Source: Gemmatimonadaceae bacterium
GTDB lineage: Bacteria > Gemmatimonadota > Gemmatimonadetes > Gemmatimonadales > Gemmatimonadaceae
NCBI GenBank assembly: GCA_036003045.1
Contig: DASYSS010000081.1
Span: forward strand, 1-39,491
Reading direction: 5' to 3'
Length of the DNA: 39,491 nucleotides
Below, one piece after another: positions 1-7,400 of the stretch (its first letter is position 1; the number at the start of each line of letters is the position of its first letter). The position numbers and the translations under genes are program-made. The notes beneath the pieces are model-generated. The model was given only the letters and a program-made list of their open reading frames with translations, did no database searches and had not been told where the DNA came from.

Positions 1-1757
1 GGGATGTCCGTCGTTCCGTACATGCTCTGCAGGTCGGACAACCCCGCGCCCATCCGCGCCGCCTTGAACCGACTCGTCTGGCTCACGACCCACGCAGTCA
101 TATAGCCGCCGTAGCTCCATCCCTCGAAGGCCATCTTCGACGAATCCGCGATGCCGCGTTTGATCACGTCGTCGACGCCGGACATGATGTCGCGGTAGTC
201 GCCGCCGCCCCAATCCATGATGTTGGCGCGCGTGAACTTTTCGCCGTAGTTCGTGGAGCCACGCGGGTTCGGGTACAACACGGCCCAGCCCTGTCCGGCC
301 CACACCTGGCCCGGCGATCCCCAGTTCGCCTTGAAGCCGGCGTTCGTCGCGCCGGTCGGACCGCCGTGGGCCTCGACGAGCAGCGGATACTTTCGCCCGG
401 CCTGATAGCCGACCGGCTTGAGCAGCACACCTTCGACCGGCGTGCCGTCGGTGCTCTTCCACGTGATGACTTCCGTCTCGCCCAACGCGATGTCGCGCAG
501 CTGCGGGTTGAGGTCGGTGAGCTTCTTCGGCGACGCGAACGTCAGGTCGCTCACGTACACGTCGGCCGGCGCATTCGACGAGCCCAACGTGTAGGCCGCG
601 AGCCGTCCATCCTTCGACAGCGACGGATTGCCGATCAGCATCTTGCCGGCGAGGTGATTCAGTTTGTTCGACGCGACGTCGTACGCGTACACTGCGGTCC
701 ACGCGCGCTCGCCCGTGGTGAACAACACGCGCGAGCCGTCGGGCGTCCAGCGCGGGTTCCCGGCCGAGACGTCAACCTTTGGATCGTAGGTGTCTTTGGC
801 TTTGCCTGAGGCGACGTCGTACAGAACCAGATGATCGTTGCCGATCTCGCGATCCATGATGCTGTCGGCGCGAGCGACGTGGCTCTGCGGAAGTACGGTG
901 AAGGCGATCGTCTTGCCGTCGGGCGACCACGCCGGCGGCGATCCCGCCTCGGGCTTCGTGGTGATTTTCTTCAACGATTTGTCGCCGATGGTTACTACAT
1001 AGACGTCCGAGCGTGAATCTCGGAGCATCGTCGTCGGCACGGCCTGGAACGCGAGCCGCGTTCCGTCGGGCGACCAGCTCGGCGCTCCGCTGACGGTGAG
1101 ATTTCCGTGCGCGACTTCCGTGGCGTGCTTGGTCGCGACGTCGACCACCCAGATGTGCGATAGCCGGAAGTTCCCCTCGAAGATTTGCGGGTCATCGCGC
1201 CGAGCGGTTTTGGCTTCGTCCGTCTTGGGCAGCGTATCGACGGCGAGGAACGCGATGCGCGAGCCGTCGCTCGACCACTCGAAGCCGCCCACGTTCTCTT
1301 TGGACGTCGTCAGCTGATACGCTTCACCACCGTCCAGCGGGAGGATCCAGAGCTGTGTCTTCGCATCAGTGCCCGATCCCCGAGCAGACAAGAAGGCAAG
1401 TGAGCGGCCGTCGGGCGACCACTGCGGCGCGTTCTCGCCGCGCTCGCTGAACGTGAGTTGACGCGGAGCTCCGCCCGCGGCGCCGACGATCCAGATGTGC
1501 GATCGCGTATCGTGCTTATCGCCCTTTGCAGTATCGGGCTTTGCCGGATCCGTCGACGCGCGCGCGTTGGGATGCTCCCAGGCACTCACGGTGTACGCGA
1601 CCCTCGACCCGTCGGGCGAGAGCAAAACGCCGCCGACGTTCTTGAGCTCCATGATGTCCATGAAGGTCATCGAGCGCTTGCTCTGCGCGCCGGCCGTGGC
1701 GGCCGTGACGAGCAACGCGGCGACGGACGTAATTCCGCGCATGCGTGAGGCGTTCAT
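1..1757 (-). CDS. S9 family prolyl oligopeptidase, secreted (3' end outside window)
   Basis: The protein is a serine peptidase of the prolyl oligopeptidase/acylaminoacyl-peptidase family, which cleaves short peptides. Reading from the ATG at 1757 gives 585 residues that run off the window start without a stop. An N-terminal signal peptide ends near AGAQ (residues ~20-26). At least five TolB-like WSPDG/WTPDG blade motifs indicate a beta-propeller over roughly residues 40-340. The alpha/beta-hydrolase domain follows and carries the nucleophile motif GWSYGGYM, with Ser548 encoded at 114-116. The catalytic Asp and His are expected in the missing C-terminus. It lies 66 bp downstream of two DUF2891 genes on the same strand and is probably cotranscribed with them. 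The family call is firm; the substrate is unknown. Confidence 0.93.
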   Translation of the reverse strand, partial: MNASRMRGITSVAALLVTAATAGAQSKRSMTFMDIMELKNVGGVLLSPDGSRVAYTVSAWEHPNARASTDPAKPDTAKGDKHDTRSHIWIVGAAGGAPRQLTFSERGENAPQWSPDGRSLAFLSARGSGTDAKTQLWILPLDGGEAYQLTTSKENVGGFEWSSDGSRIAFLAVDTLPKTDEAKTARRDDPQIFEGNFRLSHIWVVDVATKHATEVAHGNLTVSGAPSWSPDGTRLAFQAVPTTMLRDSRSDVYVVTIGDKSLKKITTKPEAGSPPAWSPDGKTIAFTVLPQSHVARADSIMDREIGNDHLVLYDVASGKAKDTYDPKVDVSAGNPRWTPDGSRVLFTTGERAWTAVYAYDVASNKLNHLAGKMLIGNPSLSKDGRLAAYTLGSSNAPADVYVSDLTFASPKKLTDLNPQLRDIALGETEVITWKSTDGTPVEGVLLKPVGYQAGRKYPLLVEAHGGPTGATNAGFKANWGSPGQVWAGQGWAVLYPNPRGSTNYGEKFTRANIMDWGGGDYRDIMSGVDDVIKRGIADSSKMAFEGWSYGGYMTAWVVSQTSRFKAARMGAGLSDLQSMYGTTDI

Positions 1758-1823
1758 CCGAGAACTCCGGTACGGGTCACGCGTATCTTGCAGCGCGCCC
1801 CATCGGATTGCCATAGCGGCGGC

Positions 1824-3035
1824 TTACGGAGCGACCGGCAGATTCGTGATCAGGTAGGTCGTCGCCCAACTCGCGTAGTAGTGCGAGCCGTCGTATCCAA
1901 CCGCGCCCATGAGCGGAAAACCCGTCGCCGCCTGGATCGCCGCCAGACGACGCAACACCGGCACTCTCGGATCGCCCGGTGCGAGCGCGTCCGCCAACTC
2001 ACCCATCGAGGTGGCACGTACGAAGGCGAGCCCAACGATGTGGGACTTCGACGCGATCGCCGCGGGGTTCTTCACGAATTCGGGACCGAGCCCCTTCGTG
2101 AGCGGGCGAAATTCGGCGGAGTAGAGCGGCGGGAGGAACGCATCGAGCCAGGGAAGAAACGACTCGCGATCCATGAGCTGGCCCATGATCGCCGCTTCCA
2201 TGAGACACGGTGACGCAAAGTCACTCGGCCCGGGTTCCGCGGCGGTGTTGCAGCGGACGTCACGCTTGAACAGGCGCTCGGCCGAGGCGCGGATCTCGGC
2301 TTCGAGAGCCGGATCGAACGATCGAGCGTATCCGAGGGCATTGTCCATCGCCATCGCGGTATTCGGATGCACGCCGGTTCGAACCGGCTGCTGGAGTCCT
2401 TTGAGATAGGTGATCATTCGCTCCGACATGTAGCTCGCCATCGGCTGCATGTTGGCGGCCCACCGCACGGCGTCGGAGTCGTTCCACGACCGCAGCTCGT
2501 ACTGGAGTCGGAGCAGCCAGGCGTATCCGTACGGCAGCTCGAACGTGCCGGCGGTCTTAAAGAACTGTAAATCCCCGGCGACGTTGTTCGCGCCGAAGTG
2601 ATCGTTGAGCTTCTGACGGATCGCCGGCGCGGTGGGCAGGTCGGGGAACGTCTTGAGAATTCTCACGAGCGTCCACGCCGAATTCACCGCCGAGTGCCAG
2701 TCGTAGCAGCCGTAGAACGCGCGGGTGGTTTCGTAGTCGGCGACGGGCGTGTACGTCGCGTGCCAGATGTACGGGACGGCGTTTGGCCGAGGCTGCGGGT
2801 GATCCATGCACGACAGCGGCATCGTCGAGAGCTGCAACGCGGTCGCCCGGTCCAACGGATGAGGCGCCACGACCGGCAGCGACGCATAGAACGACGCGAG
2901 ATCGCTGAACACGGGGTCGCCCTTCGGGCGAGCGCCACCCGCCTGCACCGCCGTTTGCGCGAGCGCCGCGCCGGCGACGAGTGACATGAGTACCGCTGTC
3001 GCCACGCGTCGGAGAGGGATGGGGAGGGGGATCAT
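1824..3035 (-). CDS. DUF2891 family secreted protein (second tandem copy)
   Basis: This is a 403-residue protein of the DUF2891 family, whose function is unknown. The signature FYGCYDWHSAVNSAW lies near residue 90, and a later SPCLMEAA-type motif is also shared with the neighbouring copy. A signal peptide (RRVATAVLMSLVAGAALAQ) precedes the mature part. I chose the ATG at 3035 because it gives this signal peptide and overlaps the upstream stop in an ATGA quartet, which suggests translational coupling. An open frame extends further upstream but lies inside the upstream gene. The gene and its upstream paralogue look like a tandem duplication that has diverged strongly. The S9 peptidase gene follows 66 bp downstream. 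Acidic and His residues in the conserved motifs could make this a hydrolase, but that is a guess. Confidence 0.88.
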   Translation of the reverse strand: MIPLPIPLRRVATAVLMSLVAGAALAQTAVQAGGARPKGDPVFSDLASFYASLPVVAPHPLDRATALQLSTMPLSCMDHPQPRPNAVPYIWHATYTPVADYETTRAFYGCYDWHSAVNSAWTLVRILKTFPDLPTAPAIRQKLNDHFGANNVAGDLQFFKTAGTFELPYGYAWLLRLQYELRSWNDSDAVRWAANMQPMASYMSERMITYLKGLQQPVRTGVHPNTAMAMDNALGYARSFDPALEAEIRASAERLFKRDVRCNTAAEPGPSDFASPCLMEAAIMGQLMDRESFLPWLDAFLPPLYSAEFRPLTKGLGPEFVKNPAAIASKSHIVGLAFVRATSMGELADALAPGDPRVPVLRRLAAIQAATGFPLMGAVGYDGSHYYASWATTYLITNLPVAP

Positions 3036-4651
3036 TGTCGCACCGTCATATATAGAAGCGCCTGCGCCGGCAGCCACGAGAGTCCGGCCTGATCGTCCCG
3101 CATGAGCTCGAAACCGCGCTCCGCTTGGATCGCGGAGAGTCGATGCCAGGCCGCAACGCGCGGATCGGTCGCGGGAAGCGCGCGAGCGATGCGCTCCATC
3201 GACTGCGCGCGAGAGAACGACAAGCCGGCGAGTCGAGCGCGTTCCGTTGCAAGCGCGGCGGCTGCCGCTGCCGCCGCTGCGGCTCGACCGGCGGGCGTCG
3301 TGTCTATAGGAGGCGCACCCGCGGGCGGTTGCGGCGTGGGGGGCGGAGCGGCCGTCGGAATCGCGATCGCTTCCGTGAGCGGGGCGAAGCGACCGGACTG
3401 CAGCGGGGGAAGCGCCCGGTCGATCCACGCGACATATGCTCGCGGCGCGAGCACGCGCGACATGAGCGCCGCTTCACTCAAACACGGCGAGGCGATCACC
3501 GCGCCGGCGCCACCGAACTGTGTGGGCGGCGGAGCTCCGCGCGCGGCCGCGGTCAGATCGTTGGGCGTCGTCGGCTGGTGACTCGAGGTATCTGCGTTCA
3601 CCGCGCCGCCTCTCCCTCCCCCTCCCCCTCCCCCTCCCCCTCCCCCTGCTCCTCCCCCTCGACCTCCGCGACCGCCAGCTGCCGGAGCGACGCGTTCGGA
3701 TTGTGTCGAGCAGGTTGAATCCGACAGGTAAAATTTCCGGGCCGTCGAGACGATGGCCGATCGCAGCTTTGTGTCGTGCGCGACGTCGGCGTAATCGAAC
3801 GCGAGGGTCATGTTGAGCGCCGTGTTGCCTTGAGCGCCCGATCGAATGGGCTCGACGAGTTTCGTGAAATACGCGCCGAGGCTGTCGGCCATCCATGTGG
3901 CGAGCGGCGCCACGTTCGCCGACCAGCGCTTTGCTTCGGTCTCGGGGGGGCGCCAAGTGCGCAGTGAGGACGCAAGCTCGAGCAACCAGGCGAATCCATA
4001 TGGACGCTCGAACAACCCCGTCTGGCTTGCCGACGGAATGGGATTGATCGCCTCGGCGGTCGCCCGAAAGAACGACAACTCTCCGTCGAGATTGGATCGC
4101 CCGAGGTGGGCGTTGAGCTTCTCTCGCGTGAGGTCGCGGAGAGTACTCTGCGGGTAGCGTTGGAGAACTTTAATCGCCGCCCATGTCGACGAGACGGCCG
4201 AATGCCAGTCGCCGCAGCCCCAAAATGCGCGCAGACGATCGTGGTCGTTCATGAGCGTGTAGCTCGCGACCCAGAAATAGCCGGCGCCGCTGTTGGCAGC
4301 GGCGGGCGGCAAACCGCGCGCGGGGGTGTTGCTCGTCGAGTCGGCCGCCGCCGCAGCGCGGCCGCGCGTGCTGTCTGTCGGCACGGGTGCGTTCGCTCGG
4401 CCGCCTCCGCGACCGCCGGGCCTCGGCTGGAGTCGGTCGAGACACGAAAGTGGCAGAGCGCCGAGCCACAGAGCTACCGATTCATCGAACGGTCGCGGTG
4501 CGACGGCCGGGAGGTGGCTGAGAAGGTCGGGGAGGTCCCGATAATCGGCTCGCAGCGAAACTGTGTCGCGACGAGTTGTCGGCTGTTGGGCGCTTGCCGG
4601 CTGCCAAAGGCATACCGCCGAAAGGCCGGCTGCTGCGAAAATGCGACGCAT
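3032..4651 (-). CDS. DUF2891 family secreted protein with glycine-rich insertions
   Basis: This is a 539-residue paralogue of the next gene downstream and has the same family signature, here FWGCGDWHSAVSSTW. A signal peptide (FAAAGLSAVCLWQPASAQ) marks it as exported. It is about 135 residues longer than its neighbour because of low-complexity inserts: a Gly/Arg/Ala-rich stretch after residue ~75, an almost pure poly-Gly/Arg segment near the middle (encoded around 3600-3665), and a Pro/Ala-rich stretch near residue 430. The poly-Gly segment comes from a CCCTCC hexamer tandem repeat on the plus strand. Its stop overlaps the next start by four bases. It is the first gene of a probable three-gene minus-strand operon. 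Function unknown. Confidence 0.87.
   Translation of the reverse strand: MRRIFAAAGLSAVCLWQPASAQQPTTRRDTVSLRADYRDLPDLLSHLPAVAPRPFDESVALWLGALPLSCLDRLQPRPGGRGGGRANAPVPTDSTRGRAAAAADSTSNTPARGLPPAAANSGAGYFWVASYTLMNDHDRLRAFWGCGDWHSAVSSTWAAIKVLQRYPQSTLRDLTREKLNAHLGRSNLDGELSFFRATAEAINPIPSASQTGLFERPYGFAWLLELASSLRTWRPPETEAKRWSANVAPLATWMADSLGAYFTKLVEPIRSGAQGNTALNMTLAFDYADVAHDTKLRSAIVSTARKFYLSDSTCSTQSERVAPAAGGRGGRGGGAGGGGGGGGGGGRGGAVNADTSSHQPTTPNDLTAAARGAPPPTQFGGAGAVIASPCLSEAALMSRVLAPRAYVAWIDRALPPLQSGRFAPLTEAIAIPTAAPPPTPQPPAGAPPIDTTPAGRAAAAAAAAAALATERARLAGLSFSRAQSMERIARALPATDPRVAAWHRLSAIQAERGFELMRDDQAGLSWLPAQALLYMTVRQ
3611..3660. repeat. CCCTCC hexanucleotide tandem repeat (G-tract on the coding strand)
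   Basis: About five to six CCCTCC units run from 3611 to 3647, followed by related CT/C-rich sequence to 3660. On the minus (coding) strand this is a series of G5A units encoding Gly-Gly. Each unit is six bases, so slippage would change protein length by two residues without shifting frame. The run of G-tracts could also form a G-quadruplex in the coding strand or the mRNA. Confidence 0.85.
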
Positions 4652-4960
4652 GGATCAAGGCTTTGGGATGACGACACGCCAGTCCTCAAGAGATTACCAC
4701 GCGAAACGCTTTCGCGATATCTGCCGGTACGGGCGTGGCTGCTTTGCGCCAATCGGCCACGCGGCTGATCGACCAAGAATTCAACGCAGATGCCGCCGAA
4801 TTGAACGACAATCCCGCAGATAACAGCAACACTCTGCGGGATCGCTGTTCAAGATCTGCGGAATCTGTGTCGAGCTTTGCGGGCTGAACTAGAACTTGGT
4901 ATTCCAGGCGGAAGCCCGGCTTCGAGGCGAGCATGGCTTACCTGGCGGCGGCCAGGTCAA
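4652..4960. other. Intergenic region between two minus-strand genes, with one hairpin
   Basis: No convincing gene lies in these 309 bases. The only clear structure is the inverted repeat at 4801-4852, listed separately. The part nearest 4652 should hold the promoter and leader of the DUF2891 operon, but I could not pick out a -35/-10 pair with confidence. Confidence 0.5.
4801..4852. repeat. Long hairpin between minus-strand genes
   Basis: The sequence has a perfect 10-bp inner stem, ATCCCGCAGA (4811-4820) pairing with TCTGCGGGAT (4833-4842), around a 12-nt loop. After a 4x4 internal loop there is a second 6-bp stem, TTGAAC (4801-4806) with GTTCAA (4847-4852). It lies about 110 bp beyond the stop of the 4961-6133 gene and 150 bp upstream of the 4651 start. 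It could terminate the upstream transcript or be a small dispersed palindrome. There is no U-tract, so a classical intrinsic terminator is not demonstrated. Confidence 0.7.
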
Positions 4961-6133
4961 CTACTTCACGCAGGCCAGCGCCGCCTCGTTGAACCCCACG
5001 CGTCCCGCTCGCGCCGCCGCGATGAATGGACCGATCGGGCAAAGCGATTGGGTCGGCCCGCTGAACCCGCCGAACCCGCGGCGCATCGAGTACGGGCGAA
5101 TGAACACGCTCGCCGAGTCGACAGGAATGGATGCGACGTTTTCATAAAACGCTAATGCCTTGCCGTCCTGGAAGAGATACTGCTCGACGTTCGAGACGTA
5201 GAACGCGCGCAGCGTGCCGTGATGCTGGGTGAGGTACGCGCCGATGGCGCGCACGGCCTTCGGGCCGCCGAAGTCGCCCGACACGGGCACGATGAGATTC
5301 CGTTCGTGAAGCGATTTGATCGTCCGGTAGTTCTCCTCGGAGGACAGAAAGCTCCGTGGTTGCCCCGCGCTATCGGCCGAGAAGCCCGTGAGCTGGGCGA
5401 AGTCGCCACCCCGGCCGTTGGAGAGACCGCGCGTCGCGATCGACGGGCCGTAGCCGACGAATGCGTCGAAGACGTACTTGAGCGTCTCCCGTTCATCCGG
5501 AGTGAATGTGAACCCGTGCGTCTCGAGAAGGTGCCGCGCCACCCGCGCGTACGTCCTGGCGGCCAGGGCGGAATCGGTGCCGACGTTGCGATAGGCGGCC
5601 CACATCGCCTGGATCGACGTCGACGTGTCGAGCCCAGGCGGCCGCGGCTTGGCGAAAACGAGCGAGATGAAATCCGCGCGGTCTTTCGCCAGCTCGAAGA
5701 ACGCCTTGAACATCAGATGCTGCACGACCGCCTGCCGTCGAATGTCGACGATGAACGCCATGCGCGGCCGAATGGACGCGATGTACGTGAAGTTCTGCTC
5801 CGGACCCACACCCATGTACACGTCGCCGGCGACATTGCGTTCGCGGAGCGCGGTGAACAGCGCGCCAACTTCCATTTCGTTCGAGGTGAAGTTGTCACGA
5901 ATCTGGAAGTAGCCGCCCGGCTCCGAGATGTCCGCTTGCAGCTTCCAAAATTCCGCGTCGGTCAGACGAGTCGGGAGCGCGTCCGGCGGCGCGTCGGGAA
6001 CGGGGCGGACACCCGGGCGAGACTCCACCGACGGCGCCGCCGCAACCGGCGCCGGATTGGCCGGCGCGCGAGTGCAAGCCGTCAGCGTCAGAAACGGGAG
6101 AGCGATCGAGACGATTCGTCGAGCCGCGTTCAT
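4961..6133 (-). CDS. LIC_10091-like lipoprotein
   Basis: A 390-residue exported protein. The N-terminus from the ATG at 6133 is a lipoprotein signal (IVSIALPFLTLTACT; lipobox LTAC), then a Pro/Ala-rich linker to about residue 50. The globular part contains EPGGYF, then VGPEQNFTYIASIRPRMAFI and VDIRR. I recognise these from a conserved family that includes Leptospira LIC_10091, which has a Rossmann/methyltransferase-like fold. I cannot verify a bound cofactor or a reaction from sequence. The frame stays open for another 250 codons upstream, but that part overlaps the divergent 6200-7252 gene and lacks protein character, so I rejected the longer start. The gene is transcribed away from the racemase gene across a 66-bp gap. 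Confidence 0.82.
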   Translation of the reverse strand: MNAARRIVSIALPFLTLTACTRAPANPAPVAAAPSVESRPGVRPVPDAPPDALPTRLTDAEFWKLQADISEPGGYFQIRDNFTSNEMEVGALFTALRERNVAGDVYMGVGPEQNFTYIASIRPRMAFIVDIRRQAVVQHLMFKAFFELAKDRADFISLVFAKPRPPGLDTSTSIQAMWAAYRNVGTDSALAARTYARVARHLLETHGFTFTPDERETLKYVFDAFVGYGPSIATRGLSNGRGGDFAQLTGFSADSAGQPRSFLSSEENYRTIKSLHERNLIVPVSGDFGGPKAVRAIGAYLTQHHGTLRAFYVSNVEQYLFQDGKALAFYENVASIPVDSASVFIRPYSMRRGFGGFSGPTQSLCPIGPFIAAARAGRVGFNEAALACVK

Positions 6134-6160
6134 GGCCGGGCCTGAAAGAGTGGATGTACC

Positions 6161-6168
6161 AGTATATT
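6161..6168. promoter_or_regulatory. Possible overlapping divergent -10 elements
   Basis: The 66-bp gap between the two divergent genes is GC-rich except for AGTATATT here. Read on the plus strand, TATATT (6163-6168) could be a -10 for the racemase gene. Read on the minus strand, TATACT (6166-6161) could be a -10 for the lipoprotein gene, giving leaders of about 20-30 nt. No good -35 box sits at 17 bp on either strand, so this is tentative. Confidence 0.25.
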
Positions 6169-6199
6169 CGCCAGGACCCTCAATGCGGCAGGAATCTCG

Positions 6200-7252
6200 G
6201 TGAGGTTTTCCAACATGGTGCAGGCGATCGATGCGCATGCCTGCGGCGAACCAGGCCGCGTGATCGTCGGCGGCGTGCTCGACGTCCCCGGGACGACGAT
6301 GTACGACAAGATGTGCTATCTCCGCGATCACGCCGACCACCTGCGCCGGCGGATGCTCACGGAACCGCGGGGCTATCCGGCGGCGAACTGCAATCTGATT
6401 CTCCCGTCGTCGAACCCGGCCGCCGACGCCGGCTACGTGATCATGGAGCAGGTCGAATACCCCGGGATGTCCGGCACGAATACGATCTGCGTGACGACCG
6501 TGCTCCTCGAGACGGGAATGCTGCCGATGACGGAGCCCGTCACCGAGCTGACCCTCGAGTCGCCCGCGGGCCTCATCGAGGTCCGTGCGGACTGCGCCAA
6601 CGGAAAGGTGAAGCGCGTCACGTTCAGGAACGTGCCTGCGTTCGCGGCATATCTCGACACGAACATCGAGGTTCCGCACCTGGGCACCGTGATGGTCGAC
6701 GTCGCGTACGGCGGAATGTTCTACGTCATCGCCGACGCGACCCAGTTCGGGCTGCGCCTCACTCCCGATGAGGGGCGCGACATCGTCCGCATTGGCGAGA
6801 TGATCAAGGCGGCCGCGAAGGAACAGTGCCCGATCGTGCATCCCGAACAACCCGGCTTCGAGGGAGTGACGATCGCGCAACTCTCAGGACCGCCGCTCGA
6901 GAGCGACGCCGACTGGCAGAACGCCGTCGTCGTCTCCACTGGTGAACTCGATTGGAACAAGCGAAGTACATGGACGGGTGCGATCGATCGATCGCCGTGC
7001 GGCACGGGCACCTGCGCCAAGATGGCAACGCTGTACGCCAAAGGAAAACTCTCGCTCAACCAGGACTTCCGGCATGCGGGCGTGCTGGGAACAGTCTTCA
7101 CGGGGAGACTCGTCGAAGAGACGAAGGTCGGGAAGTACACGGCCGTCGTGCCGACCCTTGGCGGTCAAGCGTGGATCACGGGCATGGCGACGTACGTCGT
7201 CGATCCGGACGATCCGTTCCCCGACGGGTTTACGGTGGGCGATATCTGGTAG
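6200..7252 (+). CDS. Proline racemase superfamily enzyme (probable hydroxyproline 2-epimerase)
   Basis: A 350-residue cytoplasmic enzyme of the proline racemase/hydroxyproline epimerase superfamily, which uses two opposed acid/base residues to invert or dehydrate proline derivatives. The first catalytic site reads GMSGTNTIC, with Ser91 where classic racemases have Cys in MCGH. The second is DRSPCGTGTC with Cys267. As I recall the family literature, Ser/Cys pairs occur in hydroxyproline 2-epimerases, Cys/Cys in proline racemases and Thr/Cys in trans-3-hydroxyproline dehydratases. HACGEPGR near residue 13 is a family landmark. The start is GTG 6200, preceded by AGGAA; ATG 6215 is an alternative. 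No other hydroxyproline-catabolism gene is adjacent, so the substrate is inferred. Confidence 0.9.
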   Translation: MRFSNMVQAIDAHACGEPGRVIVGGVLDVPGTTMYDKMCYLRDHADHLRRRMLTEPRGYPAANCNLILPSSNPAADAGYVIMEQVEYPGMSGTNTICVTTVLLETGMLPMTEPVTELTLESPAGLIEVRADCANGKVKRVTFRNVPAFAAYLDTNIEVPHLGTVMVDVAYGGMFYVIADATQFGLRLTPDEGRDIVRIGEMIKAAAKEQCPIVHPEQPGFEGVTIAQLSGPPLESDADWQNAVVVSTGELDWNKRSTWTGAIDRSPCGTGTCAKMATLYAKGKLSLNQDFRHAGVLGTVFTGRLVEETKVGKYTAVVPTLGGQAWITGMATYVVDPDDPFPDGFTVGDIW

Positions 7253-7400
7253 GCGCGGCGATGATGCGCTGGACTTTCATTGGAAGATCGAGCTCCTCGT
7301 ATCGGGGCGACACGACGATTCCGTTCGCGCCGGCGTCGTAGGCCTTCATCACGCACTGATAGATCGTCCGCACGCCTACCGCGAACAGTCCGGCGTCGCT
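7230..7400 (-). pseudogene. Remnant C-terminus of an unidentified gene
   Basis: In the frame ending with TAA at 7230-7232 the minus strand reads RTIYQCVMKAYDAGANGIVV followed by SPRYEELDLP. This looks like a genuine conserved C-terminal segment, of the kind seen at the end of TIM-barrel glycosidase-like proteins. No start or upstream domain exists in this frame: upstream the DNA codes for the GH43 protein in another frame. I infer that a deletion joined the end of the GH43 gene to the tail of another gene. It overlaps the 3' end of the convergent racemase gene by 23 bp. The parent family is not identified with confidence. Confidence 0.42.

Noticed and set aside
3611..3660. Poly-Gly tract as an assembly artefact
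   Set aside because: The frame is intact on both sides and similar Gly-rich inserts occur elsewhere in the same protein and in the LVIVD protein, so it is probably real.
6134..6880. N-terminal extension of the LIC_10091-like gene
   Set aside because: The frame is open, but it overlaps the divergent racemase gene and lacks protein character; the lipoprotein signal at 6133 fixes the start.
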